The notes beneath the pieces were generated by a model, which was not told where the DNA came from, searched no databases, and saw only the letters and a list, made by a program, of their open reading frames with translations. Shown piece after piece: positions 18,090-26,924 of a stretch of 61,457 nucleotides of DNA. Position 1 is the stretch's first letter. Each line of letters opens with the position of its first letter. This DNA comes from Prochlorococcus sp. AG-363-N20 (lineage in GTDB: Bacteria; Cyanobacteriota; Cyanobacteriia; PCC-6307; Cyanobiaceae): NCBI GenBank assembly GCA_003280105.1, contig QCFX01000008.1, positions 1 through 61,457 of the forward strand, given 5' to 3'. Made by a program: the position numbers and the translations under genes.

Positions 18090-18992
18090 CTAGGCAAGTT
18101 TTTTCTTCTCTTCAATCATTCGATGAATTATTGGGGTGAGAATTAATTCCATGGCAAAACCCATTTTCCCGCCATTCACAACAATGCTTGTTGGACTAGA
18201 CATGAATGAGTCATGAATCATTCCTAAAAGATATTGGAAGTCAATACCCCATTTTTCTCTTGCTCCTTTTCTAAAGTGGATAATTACAAAGCTTTCATCT
18301 GGGCTAGGAATATTTCGGCAAATAAATGGGTTTGAGGTGTCAATTGTAGGAACGCGCTGAAAGTTAATGTCTGTTTTACTGAATTGAGGACAAATGTGAT
18401 TGATATAGTCAGGCATTCTTCTAAGAATAGTCTCTACGATTGTTTCTGCTGAGTAACCTCTCTCTGCGTTATCGCGGTGAATTTTTTGAATCCATTCGAG
18501 ATTTGTGATTGGTACAACCCCTACAAGTAAGTCTGCTTTGCTGGCGACATCGTATTTTTCTCCTGCTACTCCTCCATGTAATCCTTCGTAAAAGAGTAAG
18601 TCTGTTCCGTTAGGAATATCTTCCCAAGGGGTGAATTCTCCTGGAGAGAGGGATGTCCCTAGGCGAGCGTTGTGCTCTTCTGCTTCTTCAGGGCTATGTA
18701 AGTAATAACGTTTCTGCCCGCCCCCTGTTTGACCATATGTATCGAATAGTTCTTCTAGTTTGTCAAAAAGGTTTGCTTCTGGTCCGAAATGAGAAAAGTT
18801 TTCTCCTTTGGCGAGAGCTTCGGCCATGGCTTGCTTCATTGGCCCTCTTTCGAATCGGTGATAGCTGTCGCCTTCAACGACTGCTGGGACAATGTTTTCG
18901 CGAGCAAATATGTGCTCAAAAGCCCTTTTAACGGTACTGGTTCCTGCTCCGGAGGATCCCGTTACGGCTACAACCGGGTGACGCTTCGACAT
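18090..18992 (-). CDS. prk: Phosphoribulokinase
   Basis: It phosphorylates ribulose-5-phosphate to ribulose-1,5-bisphosphate, the step specific to the Calvin cycle. The P-loop is VTGSSGAGTSTVKRAF (residues 10-25). The pattern is that of the shorter proteobacterial-type octameric PRK used by alpha-cyanobacteria: EGDSYHRFERGPMK, FSHFGPEANLFD, ILRRMPDYINHICPQFS and a C-terminal MELILTPIIHRMIEE. The length of 300 residues fits that type. None of the paired redox-regulatory Cys of the plant/CP12 type is obvious in the P-loop region. It follows leuB on the minus strand. Confidence 0.95.
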   Translation of the reverse strand: MSKRHPVVAVTGSSGAGTSTVKRAFEHIFARENIVPAVVEGDSYHRFERGPMKQAMAEALAKGENFSHFGPEANLFDKLEELFDTYGQTGGGQKRYYLHSPEEAEEHNARLGTSLSPGEFTPWEDIPNGTDLLFYEGLHGGVAGEKYDVASKADLLVGVVPITNLEWIQKIHRDNAERGYSAETIVETILRRMPDYINHICPQFSKTDINFQRVPTIDTSNPFICRNIPSPDESFVIIHFRKGAREKWGIDFQYLLGMIHDSFMSSPTSIVVNGGKMGFAMELILTPIIHRMIEEKKKLA

Positions 18993-19088
18993 CTACGCTT
19001 TTTGAACAGGCCAAAAGATTTTGCCAGGTCGCACGTCCTTGTGATGCTTTTCATGAACAGAGCTCTACTTTTTTTAGAAATTTCCACC

Positions 19089-20162
19089 CTAAATAGCCTC
19101 CATTAATTGTTGTCCCATTTCGCTACATCCCAGTTCAGTACAGCCTTCACTCATAAGGTCCCCAGTCCTAAACCCTTTATTAAGCACCGTGTTAACAGCT
19201 GCTTCAAGTTTTTCTGCGGCTTCAAATTCTTTAAGACCGATTTTTAACATCATTGATGCTGATAGGACCATTGCTAGTGGGTTCGCCTTGTTTAAGCGAG
19301 CAATGTCAGGAGCAGATCCATGAACTGGTTCAAACAATCCAGGACCGTTTGTACCCACAGAGGCAGAGGGAAGCATTCCAATCGATCCTGTTAGCATCGC
19401 TGCTTCATCACTGAGGATGTCTCCAAATAAGTTGCTCGTAAGGATTACATCGAATTGACAGGGGTCTTTTATGAGCTGCATGGCTGCGTTATCAACATAA
19501 AGGTGACTAATTTCTAGATTTGGATTGTTTTTTGATATTTTTTCGACGCGATCTCGCCAAAGTTGACTGACATCCAGAACATTTGCTTTATCGACGGAAC
19601 AAATTTTCTTTTTTCTGGTTTTTGCTAGATCACATGCAACTTTTGCTATTCGATCAATTTCACTACATGAGTAAGTCATTGTGTTGAATGCTCTTTCCCC
19701 GTCTTTACTCTTTAGTCTTCCTTTGGGTTTCCCGAAATAAATACCACCAGTTAATTCTCTAACAACTATCAGATCAACCCCTTCTATAACTTCTTCTTTA
19801 AGACTGCTAGCTTCTTTTAAAGCGGGCCAAACTTTGACAGGTCTAATGTTTGCAAATAGTTCTAATCCAGCTCTTAATTGAAGCAAGCCTGTCTCGGGCC
19901 TTTTCTCCCTAGGAAGCTTGTCGTATTGAGGACTTCCTATTGCAGCCATAAGGACTGCAGAACTCTCTTTGCAAGCTTTTAGTGTTGAGTCTGGGAGTGG
20001 GCAGTCATGTGACTCAAGGCCAGCTCCTCCAATAGGAAGTTCTTGAAAAACCAATTGAAATCCATGGTTTTTACTGATTTGATCTAACAAATTTCTTGTA
20101 ACTGCAGTAATTTCTGGACCTATCCCATCCCCTGGTAGTAAAGCTATTTCGTACTTTCTCAT
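19089..20162 (-). CDS. leuB: 3-isopropylmalate dehydrogenase
   Basis: It oxidatively decarboxylates 3-isopropylmalate with NAD+ in leucine synthesis. Signature blocks are LLPGDGIGPEITAVT at the N-terminus, LQLRAGLELFANIRPVKVWP, VVRELTGGIYFG with the catalytic Tyr region, DKANVLD, TSNLFGDILSDEAAMLTGS and EPVHGSAPDIA. The length of 357 residues is normal. The start ATG gives MRKYEIALLPGDG. It lies 36 bases after lpxD and 96 bases before prk. Confidence 0.97.
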   Translation of the reverse strand: MRKYEIALLPGDGIGPEITAVTRNLLDQISKNHGFQLVFQELPIGGAGLESHDCPLPDSTLKACKESSAVLMAAIGSPQYDKLPREKRPETGLLQLRAGLELFANIRPVKVWPALKEASSLKEEVIEGVDLIVVRELTGGIYFGKPKGRLKSKDGERAFNTMTYSCSEIDRIAKVACDLAKTRKKKICSVDKANVLDVSQLWRDRVEKISKNNPNLEISHLYVDNAAMQLIKDPCQFDVILTSNLFGDILSDEAAMLTGSIGMLPSASVGTNGPGLFEPVHGSAPDIARLNKANPLAMVLSASMMLKIGLKEFEAAEKLEAAVNTVLNKGFRTGDLMSEGCTELGCSEMGQQLMEAI

Positions 20163-20198
20163 TGTTAAAAGAAAAAAGACATTGCCTATACTCAGAGA

Positions 20199-21242
20199 CT
20201 ACTGACTGGTATGCCGTTTTATCTCTTTAAGGGCTTTTGCTATCTCTGGGAGATTCTTGAAGTGGGAAGAACATCTGAGCCATAGCCTGTTAGAAATTGC
20301 AGGAAAGCCACTTACTACCTCTCCAGGTTGAATATCAGCGTGAATTCCACATTTTGAACTTGCAATTACTCCGTCGCCAACTTTTACCCTATTCCCTACA
20401 CCAACCTGACCAGCAAGTATTACTCCATCTCCTAATTGGGCCCCTCCAGCAATGCCTACTTGAGAGGCCATAGCACAACCTTTGCCAGTTATTACTCCAT
20501 GGCCTATTTGAACAAGGTTATCGATTTTGGTCCCAGCTCCTATTCGTGTTTCTCCAACGGCTGGCCTATCTATTGTCGAGTTGCATCCAATCTCAACATA
20601 ATCCTCTATAACTACAACACCAGTTTGAGGCATTTTGAACCAACCATTTGAAGTGGGTACAAAACCAAACCCTTCTGACCCGACAACAGCATTGGAGTGG
20701 ATGACACAATTTTCTCCAATAGCTGTAGATGGGTGGATAACACAATTTGCATGCAATTCACTACCTTTGGATATTGAGACCTTCTCATAAATGACTACAC
20801 CAGGGTGAATGATGCAATCTGAACCAATGATGCTGTTCTCTCCAACATAAGCATTGGCACCTATAGAAACATTCTTGCCTATTTGAACACCTTCTTTGAT
20901 GATTGCTTTTGGGTGAATTTCTTTAGGGGCAGTATTTTTTGGCGTTAACAATGTCAGTGTCTCTGCAAAGGCAAGTCGTGGATCCTTAAAAGCAGCCCAA
21001 CTAATGCCTTTTTGCTTTGCAATCGAAATAAGCTCTTCTTCTTTAGGTAGAAGAATTACACCTGCTTTGCTGACCGATAACTCTTTTTTGTAAGGACTTC
21101 CTTTTTCTAAAAAGCTGACTTGTTCAGGCAACGCTTTATCAATTGACCCCCCACTAAATATTTCTGGATTGTCTCCAATATGGAATTCTATTAATTTAGC
21201 GTTTCCTTTATTAAGGTACGTAATTAATTCGTTGAAACGCAT
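20199..21242 (-). CDS. lpxD: UDP-3-O-acylglucosamine N-acyltransferase
   Basis: It adds the N-linked acyl chain in lipid A synthesis. The N-terminal domain (about 1-100) contains [14 protein letters not shown], and is followed by about ten hexapeptide-repeat turns ([20 protein letters not shown] and so on) forming a left-handed beta-helix. The catalytic His is in the [14 protein letters not shown] block. The C-terminal helix contains [17 protein letters not shown]. The length of 347 residues is standard. It implies a lipid A-containing outer membrane. It lies between proB and leuB. Confidence 0.96.
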   Translation of the reverse strand: MRFNELITYLNKGNAKLIEFHIGDNPEIFSGGSIDKALPEQVSFLEKGSPYKKELSVSKAGVILLPKEEELISIAKQKGISWAAFKDPRLAFAETLTLLTPKNTAPKEIHPKAIIKEGVQIGKNVSIGANAYVGENSIIGSDCIIHPGVVIYEKVSISKGSELHANCVIHPSTAIGENCVIHSNAVVGSEGFGFVPTSNGWFKMPQTGVVVIEDYVEIGCNSTIDRPAVGETRIGAGTKIDNLVQIGHGVITGKGCAMASQVGIAGGAQLGDGVILAGQVGVGNRVKVGDGVIASSKCGIHADIQPGEVVSGFPAISNRLWLRCSSHFKNLPEIAKALKEIKRHTSQ

Positions 21243-21282
21243 GGCACAAAATTTTTGAGGAACTTAATTGAGGTGCTTTGAA

Positions 21283-22377
21283 CTATGTTTTTAATTGACC
21301 AGTAAGAACTAGCACATCCCTGTGGACAACCACTTGGGATTTTTCTGAGCTTATATTCATTTTTAAAGCATTTCTAAGGTCTTCACTACTTAAGGAACTA
21401 AGACCTCTTGCAACTTCAGTATGTTCAAGACCCAAAATTTTTACTGGTTGATTGGCTGAAAAATTACCAGAGACTTTTGTGATTCCTACTAGGAGCAATG
21501 AAGCTCCTCTTTCTTTTATAGCTAGAGAAGCTCCTTTATCTAAGTAGATGATTCCTAAGGGTTTTATGGCGTGTGCAAGCCAGCTTTTAAGACTGCCCAA
21601 GGGCTTTGGGCTAGGGTAAAAGACTGTCCCGCCTCGTGAACCGTTTAATAATTCTGCAAGTTGAGTTGGATCTCTACCATCGGCTAACTGAACAGTTATT
21701 CCACTAGCTGTTGCAATCTTTGCTGCGGAAAGTTTTGTTTGTATTCCACCTGTTCCCCATTCCCCTTTTTGCTTATCTACTTTTTCTAGCGATTCTATTT
21801 CTGTTGAATGATGTACTTCTGTTATTGGTTTTGCCTCAGCATTTGTTTTTGGATTTTTGGAATAGAGTCGATCTACATCCGTTAATAGGATTAATTGATC
21901 AGCTGAGACAGCTGAGGCAACAAGCGCAGACAGGGTGTCATTATCGCCATATCGTAATTCTTCAGCTGAGATGGTGTCATTTTCATTGACAATAGGAATG
22001 ACATTCATCGCCAACAATTTCTTGAATGTCAATGAAGCGTTGCGATAAGACATTCTTGTCCCGAGTTCTGCACGTGTGAGCAATACTTGAGCCACGTTGT
22101 AACCATGAGAACTAAAAGACTTTTCGTACAGTCCCATTAGGTGCCCCTGCCCTACTGCCGCAACAGCTTGTAGAGATGCCAGGTCATCTGGTCTTTTTTT
22201 TATGCCTAGTCGAAGACATCCAAGTCCGACAGCACCACTTGTGACAAGTATGACTTGATCCCCTTTTGATTTGCTCTTTGCTATGCAGGCGCTATATCCA
22301 TCAATTATTTCAGCTGTACTTCGTTCATTTGTACCTCTTAGAAGACTTGTGCCAACTTTTATTACCCAAAGTGTCAT
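21283..22377 (-). CDS. proB: Glutamate 5-kinase with PUA domain
   Basis: It phosphorylates glutamate in the first step of proline synthesis. The amino acid kinase domain (1 to about 255) includes WVIKVGTSLLRG, VTSGAVGLG, PIVNENDTIS, YGDNDTLSALVAS and GTGGIQTKLSAAKIA. A C-terminal PUA domain (about 275-350) contains DKGASLAIKERGASLL. The length of 364 residues is normal. Its ATG overlaps the stop of the HAD phosphatase gene by four bases (ATGA), so the two are co-translated. Feedback inhibition by proline is usual for the family. Confidence 0.96.
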   Translation of the reverse strand: MTLWVIKVGTSLLRGTNERSTAEIIDGYSACIAKSKSKGDQVILVTSGAVGLGCLRLGIKKRPDDLASLQAVAAVGQGHLMGLYEKSFSSHGYNVAQVLLTRAELGTRMSYRNASLTFKKLLAMNVIPIVNENDTISAEELRYGDNDTLSALVASAVSADQLILLTDVDRLYSKNPKTNAEAKPITEVHHSTEIESLEKVDKQKGEWGTGGIQTKLSAAKIATASGITVQLADGRDPTQLAELLNGSRGGTVFYPSPKPLGSLKSWLAHAIKPLGIIYLDKGASLAIKERGASLLLVGITKVSGNFSANQPVKILGLEHTEVARGLSSLSSEDLRNALKMNISSEKSQVVVHRDVLVLTGQLKT

Positions 22378-22886
22378 ACCCTTTCGGCTCCTAGAAATTG
22401 AGCAGCTTTTTTCTCTAGGAGTTGGATTCTATTGTTTGGGCAAGAATTACCATCGGGACCAATTGGTGTAACTAAGACCGTATATAAACCTCGGCTATTA
22501 CCAGCGATTACATCAGTAAATATCCTGTCACCTACCAAGCCTATTTGGGCGGGGTTAAGTTCAATTGATTTCAGTACTTTGTTTAGACCACGATGAAAAG
22601 GCTTTCCTGCTCTGCATGTGTAATCAACTCTTAATTGTTTTGCTACTGATCCAACCCTTTTATGAGATGGATTATTGCTTAATAGATGAACGACAAGGTT
22701 TTCTTTAGCTTCTTTGATCCAATTAATAACTGAATTATGGAGAATGACTTCTTTCCCATGAAGCAAGGTTCCATCAACATCTAACAAAAGGGCTTTTATC
22801 CTCATTTGAAGTAAATGTTCTAAAGGAAGCTTTGAAATGCTTAATCCAGGCTCCCAATCTGGTCTAAGCCAGCTTTGCTTCATCAA
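22374..22886 (-). CDS. YqeG-family HAD phosphatase (subfamily IIIA)
   Basis: The 170-residue protein has HAD motif I as LLLDVDGTLLHGK (Asp36 nucleophile and Asp38), motif II as LLSNNPSHKRVG, a Lys in RAGKPFHRGL, and motif III as GLVGDRIFTDVIAGN. The YqeG/GEP4 family includes mitochondrial phosphatidylglycerophosphate phosphatase; the cyanobacterial member may therefore act in phosphatidylglycerol synthesis, which is an inference. It overlaps both neighbours by four bases, DUF3727 upstream and proB downstream, so it is the centre of a tightly coupled operon. Confidence 0.88.
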   Translation of the reverse strand: MMKQSWLRPDWEPGLSISKLPLEHLLQMRIKALLLDVDGTLLHGKEVILHNSVINWIKEAKENLVVHLLSNNPSHKRVGSVAKQLRVDYTCRAGKPFHRGLNKVLKSIELNPAQIGLVGDRIFTDVIAGNSRGLYTVLVTPIGPDGNSCPNNRIQLLEKKAAQFLGAERV

Positions 22887-23434
22887 TCTGAAATCTCCCT
22901 TTCATCAAGTTCACTTTCTATGAGTGGTTGAACTTCATCAAACTCTTTTCCTTCAACTAATATTGCTTGATCTTTTTCTATTCTTCCAACCACAAAGAAT
23001 GGATCAAGTGGAATATATAGACCATATTCATGCTCGTCTACCTTAAAACTTACAAGAAGTTCATATGTCTCAGAATCATCTTGCTCCTCACTCTCGTCAT
23101 CCTCTTCTAATTCTTCAGGGTCAGGCTCATCTAGTTCTCCAGTGACTGTTAGCGTTACAGCGGATCGAACAAGAGTTAAGTCATGCTCTTGTAAAACCAC
23201 ATCAGCAACAGCAAGAATTGGCTCACTGCTTGATATCGTTTCAATTAACTCAGGGTCTTCATCATCATTGAGTTTGAATAATGAAACCGGGGTATCTACA
23301 GGGGTAAGGAGTGCATAATCCTTGCCATTAATAGGGATTAATTGCTCTAAAAAGCAAAGAAGAGCTAGCCCAGCTTTGTCTCTGACGAGAACAGTAGGGA
23401 CTTCACCGTTGTTTGTTGAACCTTGAGTTGACAT
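22883..23434 (-). CDS. DUF3727 protein (cyanobacterial and plastid)
   Basis: The 183-residue acidic protein has two modules. The N-terminal half (about 10-80) resembles the DUF1292-like small beta fold (TVLVRDKAGLALLCFLE, YALLTPVDTPVSLF). The C-terminal half is preceded by a strongly acidic linker (DEPDPEELEEDDESEEQDD) and contains DEHEYGLYIPLDPFFVVGR. The family is conserved in cyanobacteria and plant chloroplasts with no assigned function. It overlaps the HAD gene by four bases and follows ruvX by 20 bases. Confidence 0.85.
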   Translation of the reverse strand: MSTQGSTNNGEVPTVLVRDKAGLALLCFLEQLIPINGKDYALLTPVDTPVSLFKLNDDEDPELIETISSSEPILAVADVVLQEHDLTLVRSAVTLTVTGELDEPDPEELEEDDESEEQDDSETYELLVSFKVDEHEYGLYIPLDPFFVVGRIEKDQAILVEGKEFDEVQPLIESELDEREISD

Positions 23435-23454
23435 CTAAATTACAGTTCCTTCGA

Positions 23455-23934
23455 TCAGGATCCAGTATCACAGTTCAATTGCCTTGTTGGAAAGGACGGC
23501 ATTTTTACTGGTTTAAGCTCTGGCCCTTCTTTAAGCCATTGAGAAAGAAGTAATTCAGCTACTGCACTATCTAGCTTTCCTGAACGATCATTATGTAGAT
23601 TAAATTCATTTGCTGCAGCCCAGCTACTACTGTGCTCGTTAACCCAAGCGACTGGAAGTTCTAGCGAGGTTGCAACTCTTTCCCCATATTTCGCGCAATA
23701 TTTTGATTGTTTAGTTGCCAAACCTTCTTTACTTAAGGGAAGGCCAATTATTAGCCCTTGTACTTTTCTTTCCTCGCAATAAGTCATTAATATCCTTATT
23801 TCTTGATCAAAATTATTTCTAATTAAAGGTTTCAGACGCGTAATTGTGATACCCAATGGGTCACAGCCAGCTAGTCCAACTCTTTTCTTTCCAATATCCA
23901 TACTTAAAACTGATTTGAATAAAGGCTGCGGCAT
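23455..23934 (-). CDS. ruvX: Putative pre-16S rRNA nuclease / Holliday junction resolvase YqgF (RuvX)
   Basis: This is an RNase H-fold nuclease. Motifs are SMDIGKKRVGLAGCDP (catalytic Asp13), LIIGLPLSKEG, VNEHSSSWAA with the acidic residue, and LDSAVAELLLSQWL with the last Asp. The frame is open much further upstream, but I choose the ATG at 23934 because AAGGAG lies about nine bases before it, the family N-terminus starts there, and the upstream extension lies inside the previous gene. The length is 159 residues. In E. coli YqgF matures the 16S rRNA 5' end. It starts five bases after the previous stop. Confidence 0.9.
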   Translation of the reverse strand: MPQPLFKSVLSMDIGKKRVGLAGCDPLGITITRLKPLIRNNFDQEIRILMTYCEERKVQGLIIGLPLSKEGLATKQSKYCAKYGERVATSLELPVAWVNEHSSSWAAANEFNLHNDRSGKLDSAVAELLLSQWLKEGPELKPVKMPSFPTRQLNCDTGS

Positions 23935-23939
23935 CTGCT

Positions 23940-24986
23940 TTATCTCCTTCCTAGACTTGGTGTTGGTAATGGAGGTCGCTGTGGATTTAGACGACCTAAA
24001 ATTGACTCTAAAGGTCTTGTACCAAGAACCATTCTGTTGTTTTCTCGTCTCCTCCATATAGTTCGGGCTAAAAGAACTTTTTCTTCACATACGCTCCATT
24101 TTAAATTAGACAATACATTGTAAAGCTCCTTGTCTTCACGACAGGTTTCAACTAAAAACTTTTGATTGCTTTTACATAAGTCATTTAATAGAACTGGAAG
24201 TGAGACTGAAATTCTGTCGTCCCAGATAAGGTCTCTAAGTATCTCGACGCATGATTGTTCTATTGGCCAATTTCTGCACAAGAATCCCATGATGATATTT
24301 TTATCAGTAAAATACTTGTTTGTAAGTACACCGTTCAAATTTGATTTTGTTGTAAGCAAGTCATGCCATTGCCTATCTAGTATTTGTCGTAGATATACAG
24401 AATCTCTTGTTTGGTCAAGCTTGCATAATGCTTGAACATTATTCCTGTTCAATTGTTGCCATTCCAGACCTTCCGGTAATGTATTTGTCTCATTAAGTTT
24501 TGATTCTCCATAATTAGATGGAGGTTCCCAACAGTTAAAGAATTTTATTGGTTGAAAACCAAGTTCGCGGGCAAGAGCGATTAAATCTTGGTCACATGTC
24601 GAAGACCTTATTAACCAACTTTGAGCACGATTACTTAAAATCTCTAGTGCCTTTTTAAGAAGTTCCGTGTAAATGAATTTTATTGAATAATTCTCTGGCT
24701 CAGTCAGGATTTCAGAAAAACCAATAGACCAGCAACTTCCTCTTTTATTAGTAGGTTGTACAAGGATTAGAGTAATTGGTATGTTCCTTTCTAGCGCTAA
24801 AAGGCATGTTGGTTGTCTAGTTGGTATTAATCCAGATAGGTTTCTTTCAGCTTGCCCTATCCAGCTTCTTACTAGCAATGATTGAAGCCACGGAATAATC
24901 TCAGGTTTCTTTAGTAAAGAGAACGTGGAAAAGTGACTCGCTTTGAGGGCTTCCACGCGAAGCAAGTTGTTTGTGACCTCGATCAC
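23940..24986 (-). CDS. Conserved picocyanobacterial protein with GNAT-like features
   Basis: The protein has 348 residues, is soluble and has no Pfam-level identification that I can make. An N-terminal segment (RVEALKASHFSTFSLL) and a central ARELGFQPIKFFNCWE resemble the first strand and last strand-loop of GNAT acetyltransferases, and a second half begins GLEWQQLNRNNVQALCKLD, again GNAT-like. It may be a degenerate double-GNAT protein. The C-terminal tail is basic and Pro-rich (RPPLPTPSLGRR). It is the first gene of the minus-strand run leading to ruvX, DUF3727, the HAD protein and proB. Confidence 0.7.
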   Translation of the reverse strand: MIEVTNNLLRVEALKASHFSTFSLLKKPEIIPWLQSLLVRSWIGQAERNLSGLIPTRQPTCLLALERNIPITLILVQPTNKRGSCWSIGFSEILTEPENYSIKFIYTELLKKALEILSNRAQSWLIRSSTCDQDLIALARELGFQPIKFFNCWEPPSNYGESKLNETNTLPEGLEWQQLNRNNVQALCKLDQTRDSVYLRQILDRQWHDLLTTKSNLNGVLTNKYFTDKNIIMGFLCRNWPIEQSCVEILRDLIWDDRISVSLPVLLNDLCKSNQKFLVETCREDKELYNVLSNLKWSVCEEKVLLARTIWRRRENNRMVLGTRPLESILGRLNPQRPPLPTPSLGRR

Positions 24987-25035
24987 CCTTATTGAAATGC
25001 TTCACCTAAATCTATCTGGCTTCCGAAATTATGCT

Positions 25036-26211
25036 CTAAGAGTTTCTATTAGGTCTAATTATAACTAAAGGGGTTTGTTGATTTGCATTGCCTGCTGGGT
25101 TTGGCTTTAGTGCCTTCTTTATAAGATTAAGATTGCACTGGCGACTTGCCGCAAGTACTTTTACACGACCTAGATCATTTACGTCTACAATTGCTACGCC
25201 TATACCTAGTCTCTTCGAGATTTGATCACACACTTGTCTCGGATTACGAGGGCCCAGCACAATTGTTTGATCGTAAGGAGCTGTTGTTCCAGTAATGTCG
25301 TCTATTAGTCTCGCTTGATCTCCAGCAAGTTGATAGAAGACCCCTCTTATACCAATAAACCTTGAAAAGACACCAAAGATCCAAGCAGTAATCACTCTTG
25401 ATGGACCAACTAAATCAATTAGAGATTGCATTCCGCAAGCAGTTGCAAGACTGCTTGTTGGATGAAAAGCTCGACATAGATTTCTTGATAGCCAACTAAT
25501 TTCTAAATTGCATGGATGGTGGTAACGACCTTGCATAACAGCTAATGGCGTCTCACCGATTGTCAAAACATCTTCTTTTTGAAGTAACTGCTCAGTGTAG
25601 TGAGCAATTGTATTTACTATCTCGTCTTGAGTACCCAGCATATGGGTTTTGATGGGAAGCAATTGCCAATCTTTGAATTGTTGAAAGTAAGCTTTTTCAG
25701 CAGCTAATGCCTTGGGCCTATTAATCGGAATAATGACTCCATCACGTCGCTTTACCCTTCCAAAGGGCCCATAGTTAACCCAATCAATATCTATCCAAAC
25801 ATTGTCGATTGGTAGTTTTATTTCTTGTGAGTTACTGAATGTTAGATCAAGAGAAATATTTGCCTTTGTGTAATTTTTGCTTTTTATGATATATGCCTCC
25901 CAGTAACTGTCTTCTCTTGATGGTTCGTCCGGGTGTGCGGAGGTGATTGAACTTATTACTTTTACTTCATCCAGATTTTTTTTTCCAAGAAGCCTTGGCT
26001 TAATTTGAATTTCAGGCACCATTACCTCCATTCGAGGGTGAGGGTTGTAAATTTCAACCCATCCATCGATTCTTATTCCTGCTTTAGTTTGAAAAACCTT
26101 CCAGTCAAAAGTTTTTAATTGCAATGGGGAAGAGGGTCTTAGTCGATGACAGAGTTCTAACCATCCGAGGCAAAACCCATAAATTATTAGTAGAGAACAG
26201 ATGCCGGTCAT
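25036..26211 (-). CDS. CofE-like protein (F420-0:gamma-glutamyl ligase family), membrane-anchored
   Basis: The protein has 391 residues. An N-terminal hydrophobic anchor (ICSLLIIYGFCLGWLEL) is followed by a cyanobacterial beta-rich domain (about 30-170). The C-terminal half carries CofE-like blocks: DVLTIGETPLAVMQGR, GVFYQLAGDQARLIDDITG, TAPYDQTIVLGPRNP and GVAIVDVNDLGRVKVLA. CofE adds glutamates to coenzyme F420 in methanogens and actinobacteria. Picocyanobacteria are not known to make F420, so the substrate is likely different and is unknown. Confidence 0.8.
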   Translation of the reverse strand: MTGICSLLIIYGFCLGWLELCHRLRPSSPLQLKTFDWKVFQTKAGIRIDGWVEIYNPHPRMEVMVPEIQIKPRLLGKKNLDEVKVISSITSAHPDEPSREDSYWEAYIIKSKNYTKANISLDLTFSNSQEIKLPIDNVWIDIDWVNYGPFGRVKRRDGVIIPINRPKALAAEKAYFQQFKDWQLLPIKTHMLGTQDEIVNTIAHYTEQLLQKEDVLTIGETPLAVMQGRYHHPCNLEISWLSRNLCRAFHPTSSLATACGMQSLIDLVGPSRVITAWIFGVFSRFIGIRGVFYQLAGDQARLIDDITGTTAPYDQTIVLGPRNPRQVCDQISKRLGIGVAIVDVNDLGRVKVLAASRQCNLNLIKKALKPNPAGNANQQTPLVIIRPNRNS

Positions 26212-26309
26212 AGGAACAGCCGGTTAACAAGAGAAGAGAATCTGAGGTTAATTGCTTTTCTTCTATTGTCCAATTTATACGCAAAGAGAATTAATTGCTA
26301 ACTCATTAT

Positions 26310-26888
26310 CTAACGAGGTGCTGTGTACCCTTCTTTTGATGGCTCACTATTGTATTCATTAAAGGATTTGATTGTGATAGAAAACGAAGGCATTTCAAGA
26401 CCACTTGCTTGGCTGATAGCTTGGTTTATTTCTTCTATAGGAACTTGACCTTCCTCATCTAAAAAGATTGTGCCATTGCCATCAATCACTACTATTTGTG
26501 GGATATTTCCGCGCCAATAGTATGACTCATCAATTGGATTACTACTTTGTTTCCCTTGAAACTCGTCAGTAGTTAATGGAATTATATCTATTCCTGAACT
26601 CCAGAGGAGTTTAATTCCAGAAACTAAAGGTGCTATTGCTTTGCTTGCCGCACTGTCATCAAGATAGAAAATAATCACACTTGTACGGTTGTTTTTCAGA
26701 GATTGCTCTAGATTATTTGGAGGTGGAACTAGAGATCCATTCCCTGCATATATTGGAAAAATATTGCCGTCATAGCTATCGGTTTCTCTTGCAGCATTTA
26801 CAGAAGGAGTAATCAAGAAGATTACAAGGAAAAGGCTCAGAATTAGATTCAACAGTTGAGCCATTGTTAAATATGCAAAGTTCTTCAT
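26310..26888 (-). CDS. Thioredoxin-fold membrane or lumenal protein lacking CxxC
   Basis: The protein has 192 residues. A signal anchor (LLNLILSLFLVIFLITPSVNA) is followed by a thioredoxin-like pattern: SVIIFYLDDSAASKAIAPLV, where the CxxC would be expected in the YLDDSAAS segment, then IDIIPLTTDEFQG and NIPQIVVIDGNGTIFLDEEG with the cis-Pro equivalent. No cysteine is present at the active site. Related conserved thylakoid membrane proteins occur throughout cyanobacteria. It could be a redox-inactive scaffold or chaperone. It lies between DUF3685 and the CofE-like gene. Confidence 0.75.
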   Translation of the reverse strand: MKNFAYLTMAQLLNLILSLFLVIFLITPSVNAARETDSYDGNIFPIYAGNGSLVPPPNNLEQSLKNNRTSVIIFYLDDSAASKAIAPLVSGIKLLWSSGIDIIPLTTDEFQGKQSSNPIDESYYWRGNIPQIVVIDGNGTIFLDEEGQVPIEEINQAISQASGLEMPSFSITIKSFNEYNSEPSKEGYTAPR

Positions 26889-26924
26889 TTATTGTCTCTT
26901 GTAAATGTCCATAAGTTTATGTGT

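Noticed and set aside
24166-24435. Plus-strand frame opposite the GNAT-like gene
   Set aside because: It is an antisense shadow without protein character.
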